DNA from: Amycolatopsis dendrobii
GTDB lineage: Bacteria; Actinomycetota; Actinomycetes; Mycobacteriales; Pseudonocardiaceae
Direction: 5' to 3'
Assembly: GCF_014145675.1 (NCBI RefSeq)
Contig: NZ_JACGZW010000004.1
Coordinates: 372,001-436,000, forward strand
Length of the DNA: 64,000 nucleotides
Part shown: in pieces, positions 1 to 7,095 of the stretch
Layout of the letters: each line of letters opens with the position of its first letter
Position numbering within the stretch: position 1 is the stretch's first letter
Notes under the pieces: generated by a model
What the model saw: the letters and a program-made list of their open reading frames with translations, nothing else
The model's database searches: none
What the model was told of the DNA's origin: nothing
Program-made: the position numbers and the translations under genes

Positions 1-1052
1 AGGTCGCCGGGCTGCTGGGGTATGCCGATACCGCCGAGCTTGACGAGGACGCGCACTTCCTGGAGATCGGGTTCGATTCGCTTACCGCGGTGGAGTTGCG
101 GAGTCGGATCGGCAGCGCGGCGGGGGTTTCGCTGCCCGCGTCGATCGCGTTCGATCACCGGACTCCGGCTGGGCTGGCGAAGCATCTGCTCACGGTGCTG
201 ACCGGGCCCGCGGTCGAGGCTGGCGGGGATCCGGTTACGGAGATGTTCTTCGAGGCTGTCCGGGACGGGCAGGTGGAGAACGGTCTAGCGTTGCTGGGAG
301 CGGCGGCTCGGTTGCGGTCTTCTTTCCAGACGGTGGCCGAGCTTCGGGAGGAGCCGCGGCCGGTGGAGCTGGCTGCCGGGCCTGCTGAGCTGAAGTTGCT
401 GGCGGTGCCTACTCCGGCTGGGATGGGTGGCGCGTATCAGTACGCGAAGCTGGCCGCTCGGTTCCGGGGGGTGCGGCGGGTCGCCGCGTTGCCTACACCA
501 GGGTTTGTGACTGGGGAATTGCTGCCTGCTGATCTTGATGCGTTGCTCGATGTTTTGGCGGAGAGCGTTCGGTTGTCCGGCGACGGGCCGTTCGCGTTGG
601 TGGGGCATTCTTCCGGTGGGGTGCTTGCGTACGCGTTGGCTGCCCGGGTTAAGGCTGCCGGGGTTGTTTTGCTGGACACGTACGCGATGGACGACGGTGG
701 GGATGTCGGCGGCACCGTCCGAGATATGGCCGCGGGAATGGTCGAGCGGGAAGAGCAGTATGGGCCGTTTGATCGCGACAAGCTGACTGCCATGGCTTAC
801 TACCTCGGGTTGCTGGACGGGGTTTCGTTGCCCGAGGTCGCCGTTCCCACGGTGCTGGTGCGGCCGGATCGGCGGTTTGTCACTGCTGGGGACGGGCCGG
901 ACCGGGCGCAGGAGGATCCCGGGTTGTGGCGGACTACGTGGGATCGGGCTGATGTCGTGGTGACTGTTCCCGGGGATCATTTCAGCATTGTGGACGGTGA
1001 TGTGGAGACCACCGCCAAGGCCGTGGAGGGGTGGTTGGGGAGTTTGGGGTGA
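1..1052 (+). CDS. Modular type I polyketide synthase, C-terminal ACP-thioesterase (5' end outside window)
   Basis: This is the end of a modular PKS; the reading frame is open from the first bases of the window. The ACP is seen first, with the phosphopantetheine motif LEIGFDSLTAVEL near bases 60-100. A type I thioesterase follows after a linker, with the nucleophile motif GHSSGG (serine codon at 609-611), a downstream Asp region (LLDTYAM) and a late GDHFSIV histidine motif. Such domains release the finished chain by macrolactonisation or hydrolysis, so this protein carries the last module of an assembly line. The codon use has more GGT/GGG and TTG than the PKS genes further right. It converges with the TetR gene on the other strand across a long hairpin. 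The identity as ACP-TE is secure; the module content upstream cannot be seen. Confidence 0.95.
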   Translation, partial: VAGLLGYADTAELDEDAHFLEIGFDSLTAVELRSRIGSAAGVSLPASIAFDHRTPAGLAKHLLTVLTGPAVEAGGDPVTEMFFEAVRDGQVENGLALLGAAARLRSSFQTVAELREEPRPVELAAGPAELKLLAVPTPAGMGGAYQYAKLAARFRGVRRVAALPTPGFVTGELLPADLDALLDVLAESVRLSGDGPFALVGHSSGGVLAYALAARVKAAGVVLLDTYAMDDGGDVGGTVRDMAAGMVEREEQYGPFDRDKLTAMAYYLGLLDGVSLPEVAVPTVLVRPDRRFVTAGDGPDRAQEDPGLWRTTWDRADVVVTVPGDHFSIVDGDVETTAKAVEGWLGSLG

Positions 1053-1105
1053 GCCGCGTGGTGGTGGGGTGGCTCGAACCGTGGGGCGCAGTGGTGCGGT
1101 TTTAG

Positions 1106-1158
1106 GGTCGTGAGGCAACTCTGAGGGAAGCTGATTCCCGCAGAGTTCCCTCACGACC
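1106..1158. terminator. 53-bp near-perfect hairpin between convergent genes
   Basis: Two 24-base arms (GGTCGTGAGG... and ...CCTCACGACC) pair with only two mismatches around a five-base loop. It lies between the stop of the PKS-TE gene and the stop of the convergent TetR gene, so it can end transcription from both sides. There is no strong T-run. A hairpin of the same length and similar core sits at 29956-30008, so this looks like a member of a repeat family. Confidence 0.75.
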
Positions 1159-1162
1159 TTGG

Positions 1163-1873
1163 TTACGGGAGCAGTGCGGCGATTCCGTCCAGGACTCGCT
1201 CCAGGGCGAAGTCCTCGGGGGCGGCGGCTGGGTAGTGGTGGGATTCCGCTAGTTCCGCCAGGTGCGGGTAATCGCCTTCGGCTAAGCGTGGTTGCAGGAA
1301 GGCGCGGACGTCAGCTGCGTACTCGGTCGACTCCGGCGAGTCCGGGTCGGAAGTCGTTCTGCGGCGGTCCGCGGTGGCTCGGACTACGGCGGAGACCAGT
1401 TCCGCGCACGATAAGGCGTCTACTGTGGACAAACCGGCCTCGGTGAAGACGGCCAGGAGTTGTTCGGTCCAGCGGAGGCGGTGCGGGGTCAGGCCCGCGC
1501 GGACGTCCAGGAGCCAAGGGCGGGCGGCGTAGCGTTTCGATGCCGCGTCTGCCCAGGCGCGGACGGCCGAGCGCCAATCCAGGTCGGCGGGGGTCGGCGG
1601 GGGCGGGCCGAAGCCGGATTCGGCCAGGAGGATCAGCAGTTCGTCTTTCGAGCTCACGTAGCGGTACAGCGCGTTGGTCGTGAGCCCGAGCGCGGACGCG
1701 ATGTTGGGCAGCGACGCGGCTGTCAGGCCTTCGGTGTCGGCCAGCTCGACGGCTGCCGCCACCACCGCTTCGACGGTGTGCGACGGCTTCGGTCCTCGGC
1801 GGGGGCGCGGGGCTCCCAGCCAGGCCGGGGCCAGGCCCGGCGGCAGGGCTCGGGGATCGGGCTCGATCGGCAT
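1163..1873 (-). CDS. TetR/AcrR-family transcriptional regulator of the adjacent ABC transporter
   Basis: The protein is about 236 aa. The N-terminal TetR DNA-binding domain is clear (AAAVELADTEGLTAASLPNI, then LGLTTNALYRYVSSKDEL as recognition helix and following segment). A larger all-helical C-terminal domain of the tetracycline-repressor type follows. The ATG at 1871-1873 is chosen because GGAG lies at good spacing before it; an in-frame TTG further upstream would run into the putative operator at 1898-1918. It is divergent from the membrane-protein/ABC genes and the same operator-like sequence recurs before the transporter genes, so local repression of export and autoregulation are likely. 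The ligand is unknown, possibly the polyketide. Confidence 0.9.
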   Translation of the reverse strand: MPIEPDPRALPPGLAPAWLGAPRPRRGPKPSHTVEAVVAAAVELADTEGLTAASLPNIASALGLTTNALYRYVSSKDELLILLAESGFGPPPPTPADLDWRSAVRAWADAASKRYAARPWLLDVRAGLTPHRLRWTEQLLAVFTEAGLSTVDALSCAELVSAVVRATADRRRTTSDPDSPESTEYAADVRAFLQPRLAEGDYPHLAELAESHHYPAAAPEDFALERVLDGIAALLP

Positions 1874-1897
1874 CTTTCGCTCCGGTACGTCTTTCAG

Positions 1898-1918
1898 TAA
1901 ACTGTGCAAGTCTTACAC
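1898..1918. promoter_or_regulatory. Putative TetR operator, copy 1
   Basis: A 21-base element contains the imperfect palindrome GTGCAAG-T-CTTACAC (one mismatch between the arms). It lies in the divergent region between the TetR gene and the 2TM gene. A second copy with 19 of 21 identical bases is at 2414-2434. The presence of two copies flanking TetR targets supports an operator; binding is inferred. Confidence 0.65.
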
Positions 1919-1943
1919 TGATCTGGTCTGGGGGCGAGCCAAC

Positions 1944-2363
1944 GTGAGCGAGACCAACCGGTTCGGGTTCGGGAAGGTCACCGAGCTGGACCGGAAGCTG
2001 GCGGCGGCCGAGGTCGAGCACGCCCGCTCCGAGGGCGCTTGCGATGGGCAGGAAGCCGCACGCAGGCTGGCCCGGATCCGGCTCGCCGGCTCGCACGCGG
2101 CGTTGCGGGCCGCTGTCGAAGGGCGTACCTCGGCGTCGCCGCCTCCGCTGCTGGAGGCCGCGCCGAGGCTCGCGTTCGTGCTCTGGGTGGCGGTCGCGGC
2201 GGTGAACACGCTGGTCTGGTTCGGCATCGGCGTCATCGGCGGGCAGTGGGACCCGCTGTGGCTGCTCTGGGTGCTGCTCGGCGGCGGACTGCTGGCCGGA
2301 GGCGTGTGGAGCGTCCGGGACTTCGACCGGCGGGCCCGCGCCTCGGCGGGCGGCGCGTCCTGA
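1944..2363 (+). CDS. Small membrane protein with two transmembrane helices
   Basis: The protein is about 139 aa. It has a charged, helical N-terminal half rich in Glu, Ala and Arg (residues about 1-60) that resembles a short coiled coil. Two hydrophobic helices follow (FVLWVAVAAVNTLVWFGIG and LWLLWVLLGGGLLAGGVW), then a short basic tail. This layout is like the actinobacterial 2TM-domain proteins. The GTG at 1944 is chosen because upstream in-frame starts lie inside the divergent TetR gene. It is first in line after operator copy 1 and precedes a second small 2TM protein and the ABC transporter. The function is unknown; an accessory or sensing role in the transporter is a guess. Confidence 0.75.
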   Translation: MSETNRFGFGKVTELDRKLAAAEVEHARSEGACDGQEAARRLARIRLAGSHAALRAAVEGRTSASPPPLLEAAPRLAFVLWVAVAAVNTLVWFGIGVIGGQWDPLWLLWVLLGGGLLAGGVWSVRDFDRRARASAGGAS

Positions 2364-2413
2364 GGCAAACCCCTCCCCGGGGGTCTGGGGTTCCCCGATC
2401 AGCGGGGGTCCGC

Positions 2414-2434
2414 TAAACTGTTCAAGCCTTACAC
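2414..2434. promoter_or_regulatory. Putative TetR operator, copy 2
   Basis: It repeats the element at 1898-1918 with two substitutions, keeping TAAACTGT, CAAG and CTTACAC. It lies 41 bases before the start of the small membrane protein that opens the ABC transporter operon, a normal place for a repressor site. Confidence 0.65.
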
Positions 2435-2474
2435 AATTAATCCCGACTCCGTCGAAGCCGTATTGGGGGGCCTC

Positions 2475-2705
2475 ATGTCGGAGAGCACCGAGAAGACCCG
2501 CTCCGGGAGCGGACTCGCTCGCCGCATCGTCACGATCGCCTGGGCCGCCGTCACCGGCGTTCAGTTCGTGATCTGGCTGCTGATGAGTCTCATCAGCATG
2601 TCGTTCAAATCGCCCTTCTGGCTGTGGACGCTGGGCGGAGGCGCCATCGTGCTCGCGGTGTGGTGGTCGCTCGACCGCCGCGGTTCCGGGAACGGATCGG
2701 AGTGA
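2475..2705 (+). CDS. Small two-helix membrane protein at the head of the ABC operon
   Basis: The protein is about 76 aa with a short charged N-terminus, two transmembrane segments (TIAWAAVTGVQFVIWLLMSL and FWLWTLGGGAIVLAVWW) and a basic tail. It resembles the preceding 139-aa protein in its membrane part. The ATG at 2475 follows a G-rich tract; a TTG 12 bases upstream is the alternative start. The ATPase gene begins at or just after its stop, so translational coupling is likely. No enzymatic motif is seen. Confidence 0.75.
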   Translation: MSESTEKTRSGSGLARRIVTIAWAAVTGVQFVIWLLMSLISMSFKSPFWLWTLGGGAIVLAVWWSLDRRGSGNGSE

Positions 2706-2710
2706 ACGAC

Positions 2711-3469
2711 GTGCCCACCACTACTTCCGTGGCAACGCCCGTCCAGCTGGACGGGGTGCGCAAGACCTACGGCCGCGGCGAGAGCGCGGTCGAAGCGCTC
2801 GCCGGCGTGTCCGTCGCCTTCCCGGCGGGCACCTTCACCGCGGTGATGGGCCCGTCCGGTTCCGGCAAGAGCACGCTGCTGCACTGCGCGGCCGGGCTGG
2901 ACACGCCGACCTCGGGCACGGTGACCCTCGTCGGGACCGATCTCAAGGGCAAGAACGAAACACAGCTCACCGAACTGCGCCGGGAACACGTCGCGTTCAT
3001 TTTCCAGTCGTTCAACCTGATGCCGGCGCTGAACGTGGAGCAGAACGTCACGCTGCCCACGCTGCTGGCCGGCCGCACGCCGGACAAGGCGTGGGTGGAC
3101 CAGGTGATCGCGCGCGTCGGGCTGTCCCAGCGCGTGAAGCACCGGCCCGGCGAGCTGTCCGGCGGGCAGCAGCAGCGCGTCGCGATCGCCCGCGCGCTCG
3201 CCGCCCGTCCGGCCGTGGTGTTCGCCGACGAGCCCACCGGCGCGCTCGACACCACCACCGCGCTCGAGGTCCTCGGCCTGATGCGCGAGCTGGTCGGCGC
3301 GGGCCAGACCATCGTGATGGTCACCCACGACCCGGTCGCGGCGTCCCACGCGGACAACGTGCTGTTCCTGGTCGACGGGCAGATCGTCACGCAGATGGCC
3401 ACGCCGACCGTCGACCAGGTGGCGAGCACCCTGGCGCACCTCGGCGAGCAAGCGAGGAGGCAGCGGTGA
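2711..3469 (+). CDS. ABC transporter ATP-binding protein (MacB/LolD type)
   Basis: The ATPase is about 252 aa. Walker A is MGPSGSGKSTLLH, the signature is LSGGQQQRVAIARAL and Walker B is VVFADEPTGALD, followed by the H-loop VMVTHDP. The FADEPTGALD form is typical of ATPases that pair with FtsX/MacB-like permeases, and such a permease follows with a GTGA overlap. The GTG at 2711 has GGAG eight bases upstream; the GTG at 2702, overlapping the previous stop, is equally possible. It energises export, probably of the cluster product or an envelope component. Confidence 0.92.
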   Translation: MPTTTSVATPVQLDGVRKTYGRGESAVEALAGVSVAFPAGTFTAVMGPSGSGKSTLLHCAAGLDTPTSGTVTLVGTDLKGKNETQLTELRREHVAFIFQSFNLMPALNVEQNVTLPTLLAGRTPDKAWVDQVIARVGLSQRVKHRPGELSGGQQQRVAIARALAARPAVVFADEPTGALDTTTALEVLGLMRELVGAGQTIVMVTHDPVAASHADNVLFLVDGQIVTQMATPTVDQVASTLAHLGEQARRQR

Positions 3470-6018
3470 ACTCGCGGCGAGTGGTGCTCGCGCTCGCGCT
3501 GTCGAGCCTCCGGTACCGCGCGGCGGCTTCGCTCGCGTCGTTCGTCGCGATCCTCATCGGCTGCGGTCTGCTGATCGCGTGCGCCGGGCTTTTCGAGACG
3601 GCGATCGTGCTGAAGGCGGCGCCGCAGCGGCTGTCCGCGGCTCCGCTCGTCGTCGGCGGGTCCGCCGGGTTCAAGCTGCCGGACGAGGAATCCCAGGTCG
3701 TACCGTACGCCGAGCGCGCGGTGCTGCCGGAGGACCAGATCGCGAAGATCACCGCGGTGCAGGGGGTCGGGCAGGCGGTGCCGGACGTGTCGTTCGCGAC
3801 GGTCCTGCTGCACGACGGCGCGCCTGAGCCAGGTGCGTCTGTCCTTTCCGGACACGGCTGGGATTCGGCTTCGCTGGGCGGATACAAGCTCACCGAAGGC
3901 GCGGCTCCGAACACGCCGGGCCAGGTCGTGCTCGACGCGGCCACCGCATCGGCGGCCGGCCTGCACGCGGGTTCGGCCGTCGACCTGGCGGTGAACGGGC
4001 AGCGGCAGTCGTTCCAGATTTCCGGCGTCGCGGAGCCCGCCCAAACCGTGAAGTCGCCCGCGTTCTTCTTCTCGGTCGCGGACGCCCAGCGGTTCAACCC
4101 GCATCCCGGCACGGTCGGGCTCGTCGGCGTTTTCCCCGCCGACGGCGTCGACGCGACCGAGCTGGCGGGCAAGATCTCCGAACAGGTTCCTTCGCTCACC
4201 GTGCTGACCGGCGACGATCGCGGTTCGGCGGAATTCCTCGGCGTGAGCGGAAGCCAGCTGCCGCTGATCCTGCTCGCCGCGGTGTTCGGCGGCATGGTGC
4301 TGGTCGTGATGGCGCTGGTGGCTTCCGCGACGATCAGCCTCACCGTCCGGCAGCGGCAGCAGGAACTCGCGCTGCTGCGGGCGACCGGCGCGACGCCGAA
4401 ACAGGTGCACCGCATGGTCGTCATGGAGACGATGGCGGTCGGCGCGATCGCCGCGGTGTGCGGGGCGTTCCTGGGCAGCCTGCTCGGGAACTGGATCTTC
4501 AGCACCAGCGGCTCGCTCGGCATCGTGCCGGACGAACTCGCCTTCACCCAGGACATCATCGCGTTCGCGGCGGGGATCGTCGCCACGCTCGCGATCACCT
4601 TCGGGGCCGCGTGGTTCGCCGCGCTGGCCGCCGCCCGGGCCCGGCCGATCCAGGCACTGGCCGAAGCGGCGATCCCGGGCGTCAAGGTCAACGCGTTACG
4701 CCGCATGGGTGCGCTGATCTGCGGCGCGGCCACGGTTTTGCTCGCCGCGACCACGATCTTCATGCCCGCCGACACCGCCGCGGCGATCGGCGGTCCGGCG
4801 GTGCTCACCGGCGCGATCGGCGTCGCGCTGCTCGGGCCGGAGATCATCGCGTGGGTGGTGGACCGGTTCGGTCCGTTCGTGCGCCGGGTCGCCGGCCGCG
4901 ACGCCACGCTCGCGGTCATCAACACCCGGGCGCGGGCCGTCGCGTTCGCCGCGGTGCTCACGCCGATCACGCTCGCCAGCGCGGTCGCGCTCGGCAACGT
5001 GTATTCCGAGACCACCGCCCAAAAAGCGCAGATCGCCGCTTATGCCGGGCAGCTGAAGGCAGACGCGGTGCTCACCTCGGCCGCGGGCGGGTTCTCGCCG
5101 GACGAGCTCGCGCAGATCCGCAGCACGCCGGGGGTTTCGACCTCGTCGCCGCTCGTCATCAGCTCCGGCTGGGTCGAGGAACCCTACGACGGCAACGGAA
5201 GCGACCCGTTGCGGTTGCTGGGCGTCGCCGCGCAGGACCAGGGCGGCACGGTGCTCGCCACCGAGGTCACCGAAGGCTCGCTCACGGCACTGCGCGGGAA
5301 TTCCGTGGCGCTGCCCGCGTCGGTCGCCGAGAAGCTCGAGGTCAAGGTCGGCTCCCAGATCAAGATGCGGCTCGGCGACGGGGCGCAGGTCCCGGTGACC
5401 GTGGTCGCGCTGCTGGACAGCCCGTCCAGTTACGCGAGCATGGTGCTGCCCGCCGATCTGCTGGCCGCGCACACCACCAGCGGCCTCGCGTCGCAGGTGC
5501 TCGTGCGGGGCGGCGACGCCGGCGCGATCGTGTCGGCGCTGTCCGACCGGGCGAAGGACTGGCCCGGAGTCACGGTCGGCGACGACAGTGCGCTCGCCGC
5601 GAGTTTCCAGGCGAGTGCCGACGTCGAGGCGCTGATCAACTACCTGCTGGCCGTGCTCGCCATCGCGTACGCCGCGATCGCCGCGGTGAACACGCTTTCG
5701 GTAGCCGTGCTGGCCCGTCGGCGGGAGTTCGGCGCGCAACGGCTCGCCGGTGCGGATCGCGGACAGGTGAAGCGGATGCTGTTCGTGGAAGGCGGGATCG
5801 TGGCGGTGACCGGGCTCGTGCTCGGCATCGTGATCTCGCTCTTCACCGTGGTGCCGATGGCGCTGACCACCGGCGAGATCATCCCGTCCGGACCGGTCTG
5901 GGTGTTCCTCGCCGTGGTGCTCGCGATCTTCCTGATCGTGTGGCCGGCGACCTCGCTCTCGGCAAGGCTGGCGATGCGCCGCAACGCCATCGAAGCGGTG
6001 AAAATGCCCGGCCAGTAA
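3466..6018 (+). CDS. FtsX/MacB-type ABC transporter permease
   Basis: The protein is about 850 aa, the usual size of actinobacterial double-FtsX permeases. It has an N-terminal helix (residues about 15-40), a large extracytoplasmic domain, a first FtsX block of three helices near residues 260-390 that includes the conserved TVRQRQQELALLRATGATP, a second extracytoplasmic domain and a last FtsX block with ARRREFGAQRLAGADRGQV. The start overlaps the ATPase stop (GTGA) and GAGGAGG precedes it. A leucine at 4696-4698 is encoded by the rare TTA codon, so full translation may depend on the bldA tRNA. The substrate is not known. Confidence 0.93.
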   Translation: MNSRRVVLALALSSLRYRAAASLASFVAILIGCGLLIACAGLFETAIVLKAAPQRLSAAPLVVGGSAGFKLPDEESQVVPYAERAVLPEDQIAKITAVQGVGQAVPDVSFATVLLHDGAPEPGASVLSGHGWDSASLGGYKLTEGAAPNTPGQVVLDAATASAAGLHAGSAVDLAVNGQRQSFQISGVAEPAQTVKSPAFFFSVADAQRFNPHPGTVGLVGVFPADGVDATELAGKISEQVPSLTVLTGDDRGSAEFLGVSGSQLPLILLAAVFGGMVLVVMALVASATISLTVRQRQQELALLRATGATPKQVHRMVVMETMAVGAIAAVCGAFLGSLLGNWIFSTSGSLGIVPDELAFTQDIIAFAAGIVATLAITFGAAWFAALAAARARPIQALAEAAIPGVKVNALRRMGALICGAATVLLAATTIFMPADTAAAIGGPAVLTGAIGVALLGPEIIAWVVDRFGPFVRRVAGRDATLAVINTRARAVAFAAVLTPITLASAVALGNVYSETTAQKAQIAAYAGQLKADAVLTSAAGGFSPDELAQIRSTPGVSTSSPLVISSGWVEEPYDGNGSDPLRLLGVAAQDQGGTVLATEVTEGSLTALRGNSVALPASVAEKLEVKVGSQIKMRLGDGAQVPVTVVALLDSPSSYASMVLPADLLAAHTTSGLASQVLVRGGDAGAIVSALSDRAKDWPGVTVGDDSALAASFQASADVEALINYLLAVLAIAYAAIAAVNTLSVAVLARRREFGAQRLAGADRGQVKRMLFVEGGIVAVTGLVLGIVISLFTVVPMALTTGEIIPSGPVWVFLAVVLAIFLIVWPATSLSARLAMRRNAIEAVKMPGQ

Positions 6019-6033
6019 CGGTTTCTAGGGGTA

Positions 6034-6092
6034 CGCCGGGCCGGCCCGGGGTGGTTAGTCTCGTGCGGACTGTCCACGCCGGGCCGGCCCGG
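6034..6092. repeat. Two identical 16-bp copies of a self-complementary sequence
   Basis: CGCCGGGCCGGCCCGG occurs at 6034-6049 and again at 6077-6092; its 14-base core is a perfect palindrome. The second copy is followed by TTTT. Because each copy pairs with itself and with the other, the transcript could fold as one long stem, which suits a terminator after the ABC permease. A protein-binding site for the next gene is the alternative. Confidence 0.6.
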
Positions 6093-6118
6093 TTTTCGTC
6101 GTATCTGGAGTGATCCCC

Positions 6119-6997
6119 ATGCGTGTACTCCTGGCCGCGCCGTCCTCGACGGCCCGTCTGCACACCCTGGTGCCGCTCGCCTGGGCGCTCCGGACCGCCG
6201 GGCACGACGTGAAAATCGCCGGACGGCCCGCGTTCGTCGAGGACATCCTCCGTACCGGCTGCGTCGCGGCCGAGCTCGAGGACGGCGACGCGGAGCTGAC
6301 CGAATCCGCCGCGCTGGCCGAGTTCGCGCGGCTGTGGCGGCCCGCCGTGGTGGTGTCGAACGCGCCGGCCGGAATCGCCGCCGCCCGCGAGGTCGGTGCC
6401 AAGGCGGTTCGCGTGCTCGGGCCTCAGGACGAACTCGACGCCGCTGCGGACCACACGTTCGACCTCGTGCCGCCTTCGTTGCGCGACAACGGTCCGTCAG
6501 GCGACCCGCTGCGGCACGTGCCGTACTTCGGTCCGGTCGAGATCCCCAACTGGCTGCGCCGCAAGGCCCGCCGCGCTCGCATTCTCCTGTCGCTGGACGA
6601 TCCTTCCTGGTATGAGTCTGTCTTCAGTGTACTGTCCGATGTGGACGCAGAGCTGGTTTGTGCCGCGGAGTTGCCAGCCGGGCTTGCGTTGCCGCAGAAG
6701 GTGAAGCTCGTCGACTCCGCGCCTCCGGCCGCCGTGTTGCCGACGTGTGCGGCAGTGGTGCACGACGGTAACGAGACGTTGGCGCTTGCCGCGGTGGCGT
6801 ACGGGCTGCCGCAGCTGTCGTTGGCCGAGTCTGCTTTCGGCACTCGCGTCACCGCCGCGGGCGCGGGAATTTCCGGTGCGGCGGAAGGGATTTCCCGGCT
6901 GACGGACGAAACGCTTCGCGCCGGTGCGGACGCGTTGCGCGCGGAGGTGGCCGCGTTGCCAGCCCCTCGCGCGGTCGCCGCCGCCCTGGCCAGCTGA
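6119..6997 (+). CDS. Compact glycosyltransferase-like protein (GT1/EryCIII-like, probably degenerate)
   Basis: The protein is about 292 aa against roughly 400-430 aa for macrolide glycosyltransferases. The N-terminus (MRVLLAAPSS, then LVPLAWALRTAGHDVKIAG) matches the GT-B start of that family. The C-terminal part keeps the order of the nucleotide-sugar site (VLPTCAAVVHDGNETLALAA then GLPQLSLAE). The usual HHGGAGT stretch reads HDGNET here, so donor binding is probably altered. Much of the middle is missing. The ATG at 6119 is preceded by GGAG. It sits alone between the ABC operon and the PKS genes. It may be a helper, a reduced enzyme or a decaying gene; the family assignment is by motif reading only. 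Confidence 0.6.
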   Translation: MRVLLAAPSSTARLHTLVPLAWALRTAGHDVKIAGRPAFVEDILRTGCVAAELEDGDAELTESAALAEFARLWRPAVVVSNAPAGIAAAREVGAKAVRVLGPQDELDAAADHTFDLVPPSLRDNGPSGDPLRHVPYFGPVEIPNWLRRKARRARILLSLDDPSWYESVFSVLSDVDAELVCAAELPAGLALPQKVKLVDSAPPAAVLPTCAAVVHDGNETLALAAVAYGLPQLSLAESAFGTRVTAAGAGISGAAEGISRLTDETLRAGADALRAEVAALPAPRAVAAALAS

Positions 6998-7095
6998 ATG
7001 TGGGGCCGCTAGGGGTGGGGGCACGCCAGCGCCGTCGGTAGCGTTCCCGACGTGGCACTTTCCACCCTTTTTCGCGGTTAGGCGGGGCGATTGGC

